From NCBI RefSeq assembly GCF_013167215.1, contig NZ_JABJWY010000034.1:1308806-1349273 (forward strand): a stretch of DNA of 40,468 nt. Direction: 5' to 3'. The notes under the pieces were generated by a model. That model was given only the letters and a program-made list of their open reading frames with translations. It was not told the origin of the DNA and searched no databases. Origin of the DNA: Sphingobacterium prati. Its GTDB lineage: Bacteria; Bacteroidota; Bacteroidia; Sphingobacteriales; Sphingobacteriaceae. Below are positions 18,719 to 27,799 of the stretch, one piece after another. Positions within the stretch are counted from its first letter, which is position 1; each line of letters starts with the position of its first letter. A program made the position numbers and the translations under genes.

Positions 18719-19426
18719 TTAAAAGGTGACAGGATTACCGAATTCATCGATCAGTGGCCCATTTTGAGCTTCGTATTGAACCAATGCGTTCCTGAGGGAT
18801 AACGGATAATTATAAAGACCATAAGCTCCAATAGACGCTCTTGAAAAATCAGAAATGCCCAACGTACTGATCATGAAACGTAGGCGGACTTCCGAAAATT
18901 TTCCAAAATAGTATAATACATCATCCCAATAGGCTGGTTTGTCAAGTTTGTTTGAAAGCCATACTTTATAGGAATTAACCGCAGAAGTACCACCTATTTC
19001 TTGGCCAGTAGCGCCAGGTAGAAAATCTTCTGACTCCGCTACTTGCAGTACGACCTTAACAGACTTATCTTTAATTGCAGACGAATTAAAGATGACCAAT
19101 GGGTAATCAATAACATTGGCTCCAGCTGGTAGCTTGATCGTTGGTAGCTCAAAGTCTATCCCTAGGGCCGCTGTAGTACCTTCTCCTGCCTTAACAGAAA
19201 TAATACGCTCGCGACTGAGAGTCGGTCCTTGTATCCTCATTTTGACATATACTGTATCTACATCCTTAGGGATTGGATCAAAGGCAAATGAGTAGTTTAA
19301 GGAATCTATTTCATATTGGGCTAAATAGAAGGAGATACGTGCTTCGCCCTGATAGTACATTGTTTCTTGTTTTTCACAGGCTGTGACTAGCATGCACATG
19401 GCAAAAAAATATTTAAGTACTTTCAT
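18719..19426 (-). CDS. DUF4843 lipoprotein, locus 2
   Basis: This 235-residue protein has a short lipoprotein signal (AMCMLVTACEKQE, Cys17) followed by beta-rich sequence with ARISFYLAQYEIDSLNYSFA, the start typical of the DUF4843 family. The C-terminal aromatic block (WDDVLYYFGKFSEVRLRFM) is also typical. It starts 3 bp after the SusD stop codon, so co-translation is likely. DUF4843 proteins occur almost only in SusC/SusD loci with a PKD-like partner. They are presumed surface accessory proteins, with no known activity. Confidence 0.88.
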   Translation of the reverse strand: MKVLKYFFAMCMLVTACEKQETMYYQGEARISFYLAQYEIDSLNYSFAFDPIPKDVDTVYVKMRIQGPTLSRERIISVKAGEGTTAALGIDFELPTIKLPAGANVIDYPLVIFNSSAIKDKSVKVVLQVAESEDFLPGATGQEIGGTSAVNSYKVWLSNKLDKPAYWDDVLYYFGKFSEVRLRFMISTLGISDFSRASIGAYGLYNYPLSLRNALVQYEAQNGPLIDEFGNPVTF

Positions 19427-19429
19427 AAG

Positions 19430-20857
19430 CTATTGATAAGTTGGGTTATACTCCATCTCACTGTCTGGAATAGGTAGTTTAAAAATAGTGGAAGGAACAT
19501 CCACAGTCATAAATGGTAGTCTCTTGGCATTTTTTCTTTTTAAATAGAAGAAAAACTGCCCTTCGCCATAAAACTCTTTATGATATTCTTTCTGGATTTC
19601 CGCTTCTAAAAAAGCCCCTGTTATGGGCTGTCCTTCGGCCAGTTTGGAGGCTGCTCTAGCACCTATTACCTTATTCAATAATGCTGCACCTTGTACGGGC
19701 GTAATTGCAGTTTCGGCGAGTATATAATACATCTCGGAAATACGTATCAATGGAATAATTTGGTCTTTTCTATTGGACGAGGTACCGCTTTCGCCAGTGA
19801 GTGGAACATATGTCTGCCAGAATTTCGAAGGGAATAGCACACTATTATCTTCCTGAAAGAGATATAGACGTCTAATGTCTGTCGCTGAATTTTCATAAAT
19901 AGTATTAAGTTCAGTCGCTGTCCGTGTCAATCCAAATCCTGCATTTCCACCATAGGCCTTAAAATATCGTTCGGTCCAATTCAAAATGCTTGTAGATCGA
20001 ATAGCGAATACTAACTCGGGCATAAACAACCTATCCTTTACATTGGCAGCAGCATTGACGGTAGCGATACCAACAAATGGAAACTTAGCTCCGTCGACCA
20101 CTTCTTGTGCTGCCGATGCAGCCGCTTGCTTGTCTCCTACATACATTTGTACCCGGGCTTCTAATCCTTTGACCGCGTAATAATTCATCTTAATCCTACG
20201 CATATTCATTTCCGTTTCCTGAAAAAGGATGGGATCAACTGTTTTCAATAATTGAGAGGCAGCTTTTATGTCTTCTAGTACAAATTGACAAAAAGCTTCA
20301 GAAGTACTCGGAACATTTGCATAGGCATCAATTTGTGTTTCGTATGGAATTGCCTTTTCTGCCTTTCCAGTTTGATATTCCGGGCCAAATAGACGGAATA
20401 AATCAAAATGCAAGTAAGCACGCATTGCCAAAGCCTCACCACGAATACGTTTATAGCCATTACTGGAGAGTACCGAACGATTCCCCTCCGTCTTGTCTAT
20501 GATCTTATTGAGGCCGGCAATAGCATTATAGGTAGAAGACCATATATCGAGCAGTGATTTTCTAACCTCGTCTGTATCAAAGTTCAGTGCTTTTGTCTGA
20601 TAATACGGGGCACCTACATTGCGCTGTGCATAGTTCTGGGCGAGTGCTGAAACAAACCCTAGCGACAAACGATCGCCATACATTTTTTGTCCTCCTAGTT
20701 GAGAATATACTCCGCTCAAGGCTTGCTCAAAGCCTAGTTCCGAAGCAAACATCTGATCTTCTGATACCGACGACTTGGGTTCAACGTTTAAATATTTCGA
20801 ACAACTTATCGTTGTAATACTGATCGCAAAAAAGAATATTATAACATATATTTTCAT
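19430..20857 (-). CDS. SusD/RagB-family outer-membrane lipoprotein, locus 2
   Basis: The 475-residue lipoprotein (ISITTISCSKYL, Cys19) has the standard SusD N-terminus (LNVEPKSSVSEDQMFASELG) and helical core (GEALAMRAYLHFDLFRLFGP). The C-terminus ends EMEYNPTYQ. It would cap the SusC barrel encoded 12 bp upstream and bind ligand on the cell surface. Compared with locus 1 the sequence is clearly different, so the two systems are unlikely to be recent duplicates and probably take different ligands. Confidence 0.93.
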   Translation of the reverse strand: MKIYVIIFFFAISITTISCSKYLNVEPKSSVSEDQMFASELGFEQALSGVYSQLGGQKMYGDRLSLGFVSALAQNYAQRNVGAPYYQTKALNFDTDEVRKSLLDIWSSTYNAIAGLNKIIDKTEGNRSVLSSNGYKRIRGEALAMRAYLHFDLFRLFGPEYQTGKAEKAIPYETQIDAYANVPSTSEAFCQFVLEDIKAASQLLKTVDPILFQETEMNMRRIKMNYYAVKGLEARVQMYVGDKQAAASAAQEVVDGAKFPFVGIATVNAAANVKDRLFMPELVFAIRSTSILNWTERYFKAYGGNAGFGLTRTATELNTIYENSATDIRRLYLFQEDNSVLFPSKFWQTYVPLTGESGTSSNRKDQIIPLIRISEMYYILAETAITPVQGAALLNKVIGARAASKLAEGQPITGAFLEAEIQKEYHKEFYGEGQFFFYLKRKNAKRLPFMTVDVPSTIFKLPIPDSEMEYNPTYQ

Positions 20858-20869
20858 GATACAATAGAT

Positions 20870-23800
20870 TTAGAAGCTCGCACGAAGCGATAGTGAATAA
20901 TTACGTGCAAATGGGTTATCAACTCCTCTTTCGATATGTATTGAGCTCCACCACACAAGATCGTTGGTCAATGCAGTAATGGAAAGTCCATTGAGCCCCC
21001 AACGTTTTAGGAAGGCCTTCCCGTAAAAGTTATAGCCTAGCGAGGCAGAAGTCAACTTAAGGTTGTTGTCGTCCTGCACAAAACGTGAAGTTACTTTTGT
21101 CTCATTTGGCGTAGCTGTTATCCGCTTATAGAGCGCTACGTCGCCCGGCTTGGTCCATCCTAAATCGTATGCCCTACGGTCCACGTTGTTTCCGACGTCT
21201 ATGTTTTCTACACGATTTGCTAGCGTATAATTATAAAGTTGCCCTCCAAATTGGTAGTTGAAAATTAGATTCATTTCAAAACCTTTATAGACGAAATTTG
21301 TTCCAAAATTTCCATTCCACTTTGGCTGTTCTATACCTACGGCCACCTTATCCGACGCATTCCAGTCATAGGTAGATTGTCCGTTTTTTTTCAAAAACAC
21401 TTCGGATCCTGTTGCCGGATCAATTCCCAGCGAACGTACAGCATAAATCGTATTCATCGATTGTCCTTCCTGCAGTAGGGTATTGGGATAGATCTGATCC
21501 CCATTGGCGGCATCCAAATCAGAATTAGCAGAATTCAATTTATTGGAAAGCTTCTTAAGGATGTTTTTGTTGGAGAATCCGTTGACATTGGCAGACCATA
21601 AAATTCCTTCGGTTTTTCGTCTTATGATTGTATATCGGGCAGAAAACTCAACCCCAGTATTTTGTAACTCTCCTAAATTTTCGGAATAACTGTTAAACCC
21701 TGTCGATGGGGCAAGTGTGACAGAGGTCAATGCATTTTTCGTATTTTCCCGATACAGTTCCATACGAAGGTCCAAACGTTCGTTAAGCAAGGTGGCATCC
21801 ATACCTAAATTCAATTTATACACATTCTGCCAGCTTAGCTCAGGATTACCCAAATTGTTTAATGTTGCCCCAAGTTCATCATAATAAGATGATCCTACGC
21901 CAAAATTATAACGGAATTGTGCTGCGTAAGCAGGAATATTCAGGGATCCTGTGCTTCCATAATTGGCTCTTAAGCGTAATTTATTCACAACTTTACTCTC
22001 TTTAAAAAAAGACTCGTTATGAATATTCCAGCCTAAACCTGTTGACCAAAATGTTCCAAAAAGTTTGTCGGTTCCGAATTGGGATGAGCCATCCCTACGT
22101 ATCGAAAGATCTATCAGATAACGATTGTCATAACTGTAGTTACCGGAGTATACCAACCCAACCCTTCGTGTTGTAGCTTCATCTCCAGAAGGCCGTCCGT
22201 TTGCCTGATACTGATTTGCAAACAATAGATTATCAAGACGATCGTAAGGAAATCCTTCAGCAACTATCTGATAAAATTCATTATTATCACTGGCGATATT
22301 AACGCCCAACATAGAGAAAAATTGACTCTTGTCAGTTCGTAAATTATAATTGGCGGTAGTCATACTTTCATAACTAAAAGTCTTGCCGTTTCTCGCTGTG
22401 TATGATCCGCGGCGACTCGGATCGCTAATTGATGCAAAACGGGAATCCTGCGCTGAATAAAACTGATCAGCTCCGTCCGTTTGCTTCGTAATACCTAGAT
22501 TTGACTCCACAAAAAATGAAGGCAATATATTGTAACGTACAGAAAAATTATTTGTCACACCGAAGTATTCTGATTTATTTATCGAATGTAATCTCGTATT
22601 GTACAGCGGATTGCTAGTTGTATAGGGAGAGTACCAAGGATGAACAAATACTTCTTCAAGTAATGCTGTCACATTCCCTTCGGCGTCATACGGTGAGAAA
22701 TATGGGTTTTCGTCGACATACTGCCCGAAGCTACCGTAAGGAGATACGTTGGCCCTATTCTGAAAGACACGAAGCGAATTCATAAAACGGAATCTATCCA
22801 TATTATAGCTCAGGTCAATCTGACCGGAGTAATTGTCCCTGTCTTGCCCTTTCATCACCCCCTCCTGCAAATCCGCAGTAAACTGTAGACCATAACGGAA
22901 AATCTGATCCCCGCCCTGAAGTCTTAAAGAAGAACGATTACTGTATCCGACTTGGGTCGGAATTTTTAACCAATCCGTATCAATGCCTTCTAATACATTT
23001 TTCAGATGTGCATTGTAGTATACGTCTCTAAAGTATTGTTGTAAATTTGTATTCGCGGAATAATAACCAGCACGCTTTTCAAGATCCAATTTTTCCGAGG
23101 CATTCAAAAGATTGTACACCGACAAATCGGGTGTATTTATTCTAAAATCATTCGTAAATGTAAGTTGAATCTTGCCGGGCGCGGGAGGTATCGTTGTAAT
23201 AACCATTACCCCATTTGCCCCTCTAGAACCATAAATCGCTGTCGCAGAAGCATCCTTTAAAAGTGTAATGGATTTTATCAAATTCATATCCAGATCCACT
23301 ACGCGCTGTAAATTGACCTGGAACCCGTCCAGTATGAATAATGGTTCATTCGGATTATTTGACAGCTCACCACTTAGATTTGGAAATGAATTTTCCCCTC
23401 GCATTTGAACCTGAGGCAGTCTATTAATATCTCCTCCGAACTGGTTGTTGGTTACCATCCTAAAAGCCGGGTCTAACGCAGAAATTGCTGCCAGCACAGA
23501 AGTGTTATTTATTTTTTTGATTTCTTCACCACTGATCGTAGTAGTAGCTCCGGTAAAACTCTCTGCATCGCGGTTGAAAATACCGGTCACAACGACCTCA
23601 TCAAGGCTTTCGGACTTTCCTGTCAATCGAACGATATAGTTAGAAGCAGAAGATATAGGCAATATTTTTTTTTGAAAGCCTAGATACACAAACTCCAGCT
23701 CCCTCGCATATTCGGGTATCTGAATTTCAAACCTTCCATTTTCGTCTGTACGTTCCCGGATACTTTTTACCGGAAATGAAACCGTTACTCCAGCCATCAT

Positions 23801-24175
23801 TTTACCAGTCTCGGCATGTACGACCGATCCGGTTATTTTCCGTAATTTAGCCTTTTGTTCATCCATCAGGATGATACTGTTATTTCTGTATACGTAGACT
23901 ACTCCAGTATGAGCATTAAAATACTTGTCCAAAACCATATCGAGATCACCATCTGTAAACTTTGGATCAATTCTTCGTGAAAAATCAAGCTTATTGGTAA
24001 GGGATACAAAATCGAATCCTGTCTGTTTACGAATTTCGGTAAGAAAATCACCTAAGGTAATATTCTTCTTGTCAATATTCACCTTAGGTTGTTGTCCGAA
24101 TACAGCAGTCGTAAAAATGAAACTGCAAATTAATACACAGCATCTATACATGTGATTAAGAAAAAAAATCTTCAT
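20870..24175 (-). CDS. SusC/RagA TonB-dependent transporter with STN domain, locus 2
   Basis: The 1101-residue transporter has a signal peptide (residues 1-27), an STN domain (about 30-103), a carboxypeptidase-regulatory-like domain (about 112-188, RTDENGRFEIQIPEY) and a plug (about 195-305). The plug has FILDGFQV and LKDASATAIYGSRGANG, and the barrel ends NYSLSLRASF with a terminal Phe. The STN domain implies signalling to the FecR encoded 88 bp upstream. Start 24175 is used; Met9 (24151) would also keep the signal peptide. It is shorter than the locus 1 transporter by about 100 residues. Confidence 0.94.
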   Translation of the reverse strand: MKIFFLNHMYRCCVLICSFIFTTAVFGQQPKVNIDKKNITLGDFLTEIRKQTGFDFVSLTNKLDFSRRIDPKFTDGDLDMVLDKYFNAHTGVVYVYRNNSIILMDEQKAKLRKITGSVVHAETGKMMAGVTVSFPVKSIRERTDENGRFEIQIPEYARELEFVYLGFQKKILPISSASNYIVRLTGKSESLDEVVVTGIFNRDAESFTGATTTISGEEIKKINNTSVLAAISALDPAFRMVTNNQFGGDINRLPQVQMRGENSFPNLSGELSNNPNEPLFILDGFQVNLQRVVDLDMNLIKSITLLKDASATAIYGSRGANGVMVITTIPPAPGKIQLTFTNDFRINTPDLSVYNLLNASEKLDLEKRAGYYSANTNLQQYFRDVYYNAHLKNVLEGIDTDWLKIPTQVGYSNRSSLRLQGGDQIFRYGLQFTADLQEGVMKGQDRDNYSGQIDLSYNMDRFRFMNSLRVFQNRANVSPYGSFGQYVDENPYFSPYDAEGNVTALLEEVFVHPWYSPYTTSNPLYNTRLHSINKSEYFGVTNNFSVRYNILPSFFVESNLGITKQTDGADQFYSAQDSRFASISDPSRRGSYTARNGKTFSYESMTTANYNLRTDKSQFFSMLGVNIASDNNEFYQIVAEGFPYDRLDNLLFANQYQANGRPSGDEATTRRVGLVYSGNYSYDNRYLIDLSIRRDGSSQFGTDKLFGTFWSTGLGWNIHNESFFKESKVVNKLRLRANYGSTGSLNIPAYAAQFRYNFGVGSSYYDELGATLNNLGNPELSWQNVYKLNLGMDATLLNERLDLRMELYRENTKNALTSVTLAPSTGFNSYSENLGELQNTGVEFSARYTIIRRKTEGILWSANVNGFSNKNILKKLSNKLNSANSDLDAANGDQIYPNTLLQEGQSMNTIYAVRSLGIDPATGSEVFLKKNGQSTYDWNASDKVAVGIEQPKWNGNFGTNFVYKGFEMNLIFNYQFGGQLYNYTLANRVENIDVGNNVDRRAYDLGWTKPGDVALYKRITATPNETKVTSRFVQDDNNLKLTSASLGYNFYGKAFLKRWGLNGLSITALTNDLVWWSSIHIERGVDNPFARNYSLSLRASF

Positions 24176-24263
24176 AAATATTTAAGAAAAGACTGGTTAG
24201 CGTCTCTACATTTTAGGGTTAAAAATTTCATAGCCAAAAGCTATTCTGATATGATTTAATATT

Positions 24264-25493
24264 TTAATCTGTCAATACAACCTCCTTTCCGTAATATTGG
24301 TATTTGATAGCGTAAGTCTGGGCCAACATTTCTAATACTTCTTTCAAATTCTTTTTTCGGGAGATCTGCGCCAATAGGGTTTTGGATCCCCTCCCTTTTC
24401 TATAGCTGATCTTAACACCGTACCATCGCTCTAGTTCCATGCAGACCTCCTCCAGTGGCGTGTTCTTGAAATAGAAAAACTGATGACGCCATGCGGAAGC
24501 TCCTTCCAAATCCGCATCAGATACAGCGAAAGTGTTTCCAATGGCGATCTGTTGGGATGGTCTCAAATGAACGGGAACCTTATCTATACCTGACACCTGT
24601 ATCGCTCCCTCAAACAATGTAGTAATGCTCTGCCTATCTTTTGGAAATGCCTTTATATTAAACTGTGTTCCCAGGACCTGGATGATGTGCTCTTTTTTAT
24701 TTTTATCCCCTTGCACATGTACATTAAATTTGCGATTTTTAGATTTGGCCACGTCAAAATATGCCTCTCCCGTCAAGTACAAATCCATCTGTTGCTCTTG
24801 TCTATTCATGGGATAACGTAGCTCCGTACCAGAATTTAGAGACACCAGTGTTCCGTCGATCAGCTTTACAGAAAAGCGCTTGCCATAAGGTACCTTTATG
24901 GTATGGTATAGCGCAGATAGTGGCACAATTGGCGCTAAGCTATCTTTGAGGGAATATGTGATCTGATTATCGCTATGGGAAATACGGATATATTTTTCTG
25001 CACTTATGTTGACAAATGAGTCCCTAGCGATAAGATTGACGGTTTTATCTGGCGACAAAACCAATTGAATTTCTTTCGCAAATTCTTTTGAAGAATCGCT
25101 CTTCGACTGGCCTTCAAGTATCGTGCTTACCTTGCGTACAAATTTCAATTTGCTGACCACCGGAGGTAAAACATCTCTAAAAAGGTATATCGGAATAGTT
25201 GAAAATAATAGTAAAACTGCTGCATATTTCAACAGAGATAGCGCCCTTTTGTAAACGGGAATGCGTCTTGTAGGATGTGCCGTAGCGATCTGCTGTTCGA
25301 TTGTTGCCCAAACTGTGCTCCCCGGCTCCGCTCTGAACTGCTCTTGTTCAAAGGCAGCGACTATCTTAGCTTCGATATTTTCATTATCCATATATTTTAT
25401 TATATGCAAAAATATCTTGCGCTCTTCGGCAGTAGCTGTGCGATCGAGGCAACGCTGTATCAATAAATCTATATAGCTATCGTTATAATTCAT
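24264..25493 (-). CDS. FecR-type anti-sigma factor, locus 2
   Basis: The 409-residue protein has a cytoplasmic sigma-binding region and a transmembrane helix at about residues 88-105 (LKYAAVLLLFSTIPIYLF). The periplasmic FecR domain (KLIDGTLVSLNSGTELRYP, VLGTQFNIKAF) is followed by a DUF4974-like C-terminus (FKNTPLEEVCMELERWYGVK). It should transmit the ligand-bound state of the locus 2 SusC to the sigma factor encoded 93 bp upstream. The region between TM and FecR domain is longer and more polar than in the locus 1 protein. Confidence 0.94.
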   Translation of the reverse strand: MNYNDSYIDLLIQRCLDRTATAEERKIFLHIIKYMDNENIEAKIVAAFEQEQFRAEPGSTVWATIEQQIATAHPTRRIPVYKRALSLLKYAAVLLLFSTIPIYLFRDVLPPVVSKLKFVRKVSTILEGQSKSDSSKEFAKEIQLVLSPDKTVNLIARDSFVNISAEKYIRISHSDNQITYSLKDSLAPIVPLSALYHTIKVPYGKRFSVKLIDGTLVSLNSGTELRYPMNRQEQQMDLYLTGEAYFDVAKSKNRKFNVHVQGDKNKKEHIIQVLGTQFNIKAFPKDRQSITTLFEGAIQVSGIDKVPVHLRPSQQIAIGNTFAVSDADLEGASAWRHQFFYFKNTPLEEVCMELERWYGVKISYRKGRGSKTLLAQISRKKNLKEVLEMLAQTYAIKYQYYGKEVVLTD

Positions 25494-25586
25494 ATGAATT
25501 GTAAAAAGAAGAGTTAGAGGATTTCAAACAACCTAACCCTTTTAATAGTATGACTTCGTCTTCTTCCGGTTTGGGGGGGAAGGTGA

Positions 25587-26186
25587 TTATTTTTTTTGCA
25601 AGAAAAATAAAATGAAGACCAATGGCATGTTTTTCAGCAATTCTACCATCGTTGTCCTTATTTTTTTAACGGATTCATTGAGATTCCATTTGACAGTTTC
25701 CGCGGATACTTCAAGTATCTTAGCTACTTCTTTGCGAGAAAGCCCTTCAATCTTTATCAGCTGATAGGTAATCCGCTGTTTAGGTGACAAATTCTGGACA
25801 GCCTGTTCAAAGGCAGCCTCCAACTCCCTATACTCGATATCATCATAAGATAGAGGCGTTGCAAACATATCATGCAAGATTAGGTCAAAGGGCTCTTGCG
25901 ATGGACTCATCTTTTTGATCTTTGTCAAGAAGACGTTTTTCGCCACCTTGTAAATCCACGCATCGAAATTATCAACTTCAACAAGCTTGCTCCTATAGTT
26001 CCAAAGCCGTATAAAGGTATCCTGTAAGACTTCCTCCGCGATGAACTCATCGTCACTCAGATTAAAAATAGTAGAATAAATAGAAGTTTTATAGGCATCA
26101 AAAACGATACGATAAGCTTGCTCGTCCCCATTAGAAATACGAAGTAATATCTCTGCTATCTCGTTTTTAAGGATGTGGCTATCCAT
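25587..26186 (-). CDS. ECF RNA polymerase sigma factor, locus 2
   Basis: The 199-residue sigma factor has region 2 (YRIVFDAYKTSIYSTIFNLS, EEVLQDTFIRLWNYRSKL) and region 4 with its HTH (LSRKEVAKILEVSAETVKWN). A hydrophobic C-terminal tail follows (MPLVFILFFLQKK). It heads locus 2 and should activate the downstream SusC operon when FecR is signalled. A TATATTTG box about 60 bp upstream fits a housekeeping promoter for basal expression. Confidence 0.93.
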   Translation of the reverse strand: MDSHILKNEIAEILLRISNGDEQAYRIVFDAYKTSIYSTIFNLSDDEFIAEEVLQDTFIRLWNYRSKLVEVDNFDAWIYKVAKNVFLTKIKKMSPSQEPFDLILHDMFATPLSYDDIEYRELEAAFEQAVQNLSPKQRITYQLIKIEGLSRKEVAKILEVSAETVKWNLNESVKKIRTTMVELLKNMPLVFILFFLQKK

Positions 26187-26248
26187 TATATTTCAGATTA
26201 ATCTTTTGGATTAGTAGCAAGAACTCTTATCTATTTTTGCTATGGCTA

Positions 26249-26256
26249 CAAATATA
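26249..26256 (-). promoter_or_regulatory. -7 promoter box of the locus 2 sigma gene
   Basis: The minus strand reads TATATTTG, an exact TAnnTTTG match, 62 bp upstream of the sigma-factor start. The -33 region is AT-rich without a clear TTTG, so the call rests on the -7 box and position. Confidence 0.4.
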
Positions 26257-26301
26257 TAAAAAATAGCTATAGAAGAATAGTAATACCTATAACCTACCAT
26301 T

Positions 26302-26451
26302 CTATTTCATTTTGAATTTATCTCTCAGTTTGGTCTCCAAAGCGGAATCTATCTGGTAATAGCAGCTGGGCTTACCCGGACATCTGTAGGAATAAAGCTT
26401 CTCTTTGACACATTTTTTATTGATCTTTTCGAACAGTGCTTCAAGCACAGG
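26302..26451 (-). pseudogene. C-terminal gene fragment cut by the duplicated module
   Basis: A minus-strand frame from about 26451 to the stop at 26302 encodes about 49 residues (ALFEKINKKCVKEKLYSYRC, then YYQIDSALETKLRDKFKMK). Its upstream end coincides with the edge of the repeat that starts at 26452, so the open frame to 26487 is a chimera. It looks like the tail of a protein truncated when the nucleotidyltransferase module arrived. Family unknown; the two Cys residues and a CPGKPSC stretch are its only marks. Confidence 0.35.
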
Positions 26452-26579
26452 GTAAAGGTATATCCGAGAGATCATAAAAATTATCACTTTTATATAAGTG
26501 ATGAAATGTATTGGAGAGATCTATTTGTAATAGAAGGAGTATTAAGATATCCAAAGGATTTATTGAAATAAATAATTGA
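26452..26579 (+). pseudogene. Nucleotidyltransferase remnant, C-terminal piece with 13-bp deletion
   Basis: This is the last quarter of the gene seen in full at 39796-40257. It begins mid-gene at the codon stretch KVYPRDHKNYHFYISDEMYW and reaches the same stop. A 13-bp deletion relative to the intact copy shifts the frame after RDLF. The catalytic GSY...DxD half is missing. The partner gene that follows is intact, so only the enzyme was lost in this copy. Confidence 0.9.
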
Positions 26580-26790
26580 GAATCTAATGAAAAAGTCAGA
26601 AGTATATAATATTTTAGATCTCATGGACGAAATCAAAAAAATTGATTCGCTTCTACTTCTTCATAAAAATGCAGAAGGCGGGGATTTCATGGCCTCTCAA
26701 TACGAAGCAAAAAAGGTTAAACTTGTAGGCGAACTTATTGATGCATTAGCTGCCCCTAAAGTACAATCTCCACAAAGCTTTTCTTTGATA
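26452..26790 (+). repeat. Copy 1 of the duplicated nucleotidyltransferase/partner module
   Basis: This segment repeats at 40117-40468 in the same orientation. Differences are a 13-bp deletion here after 26532 and a few substitutions in the nucleotidyltransferase tail. The part inside the partner gene is identical through the window end (204 of 204 bases). The left edge is sharp, at GTAAAGGTAT. The right edge is unknown because copy 2 leaves the window. Confidence 0.95.
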
Positions 26791-26877
26791 CAAAAAATTC
26801 TTGACAAGTTCTATCCCTCAGTTAATTCTCGAGATCCTGAAGATGAATCCTTAAAAGAGATTATCGCAGCTATATAA
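26587..26877 (+). CDS. Small partner protein of the nucleotidyltransferase, 96 aa, copy 1
   Basis: ATG 26587 gives a 96-residue, Lys- and Glu-rich, largely helical protein (YNILDLMDEIKKIDSLLLLH, KLVGELIDALAAPKV, SLIQKILDKFYPSVN). No catalytic motif is recognised and there is no HEPN Rx4-6H motif. In copy 2 it starts 7 bp after the nucleotidyltransferase stop, a spacing typical of a two-gene unit. Here its enzyme partner is destroyed yet this gene is unchanged, which hints that it may act alone, or that the duplication is very recent. Function unknown. Confidence 0.7.
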   Translation: MKKSEVYNILDLMDEIKKIDSLLLLHKNAEGGDFMASQYEAKKVKLVGELIDALAAPKVQSPQSFSLIQKILDKFYPSVNSRDPEDESLKEIIAAI

Positions 26878-26904
26878 TTTTGCTTTCCTTTTATAGGATT
26901 TAGA

Positions 26905-27612
26905 GACTTTTTCATTTCTGATTGGCTTCGAAACAGAAACACAGTTGAATATCTGGCTATTTAGGAAAGCATTTATAACCCCCTTTTTAATTATGGCGAA
27001 TTCGCCATAATTAAAAGTCAGGCCGGACTTAACAGTTATAAAATCAGTGTTAAAGATTGGGTTGAGAAGACAAATGCTATTGGCTTAAAAGCGACCGCAG
27101 GAAGATATGGGGGGACATATGCGCATCCTGATATAGCTTTTGAATTGGGCATGTGGATTAGCCCCTATTTTAAAATTTACTTAATCAAAGAATTTCAGCG
27201 TCTAAAAGATGAAGAAAATGATCGTTTGAAATTGAACTGGGATTTACAAAGGACATTAGCCAAAGTAAATTATCACATTCACACTGATGCTATAAAGGAA
27301 AACCTCATTCCTTCAGAAATTACCAAGCAACAAGCGAATTCCGTTTATGCCAGCGAAGCCGATATACTGAATGTCGCACTATTTGGTATGACAGCCAAAC
27401 AATGGAGAGATACTAATCCTGACAAAAAGGGCAATATTCGAGACTACGCGATTATAGAACAGTTGGTCGTGCTAAGCAACATGGAAAGTATAAATGCCTT
27501 GCTGGTCCAACAAGGCCTACCACAAAATGAAAGACTTATACAACTGAACAAAGTAGCGGTAACCCAAATGAAGTCGCTCGTAGAAAATAAGGCTGTTAAA
27601 AAATTGAAATAG
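26905..27612 (+). pseudogene. KilA-N domain protein, 5'-truncated, with amber stop
   Basis: The frame from 26905 reads DFFISDWLRNRNTVEYLAI, then TAG at 26962-26964, then ESIYNPLFNYGEFAIIKSQ, GLNSYKISVKDWVEKTNAIG and GRYGGTYAHPDIAFELGMWI. It continues to a normal C-terminus (SEADILNVALFGMTAKQWRD, LSNMESINALLVQQGLPQNE). In KilA-N proteins a Trp follows LGL/LAI at that point (LWE), so TGG has become TAG. The N-terminal part before the WLRNRN block is missing and the frame runs into the partner gene. KilA-N proteins are phage-derived DNA-binding or antirepressor-like proteins. The 156-codon frame from 27145 is only the C-terminal part. Confidence 0.85.
26985..27016. repeat. 32-bp perfect palindrome inside the KilA-N pseudogene
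   Basis: Sixteen bases on each side of the 27000/27001 boundary are exact reverse complements, with no loop (centre GGCGAATTCGCC, AT-rich flanks). It encodes the FNYGEFAII stretch of the KilA-N domain. Such a long uninterrupted palindrome could bind a dimeric protein or extrude a cruciform, or may be a coincidence of codon choice. Confidence 0.9.
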
Positions 27613-27799
27613 AAAGGTGTCATATTTATCCATTCCTCTAACTGGAAATATGATGAGTTTTAAACAAATCTTATCATCAATGCGTTAGATATGCAGTTCT
27701 ATTTCTTATCCTATGCCAAGCCGATCGAAGAACAAATCTGTTAGATTTGTAAGACTGCAAATGATCAAAATCTAGATAGAATAGATAAATGTTCCTAAT

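Noticed and set aside
25565..25585. A third G-tract (GGTTTGGGGGGG) near the locus 2 sigma gene
   Set aside because: It lacks the GTAGTT part and has no ATCGGA 41 bp away, so it is not a third copy of the twin promoter motif.
26302..26487. 61-codon minus-strand frame as a real small gene
   Set aside because: Its N-terminal 12 codons lie inside the duplicated module, so the frame is a chimera made at the repeat junction.
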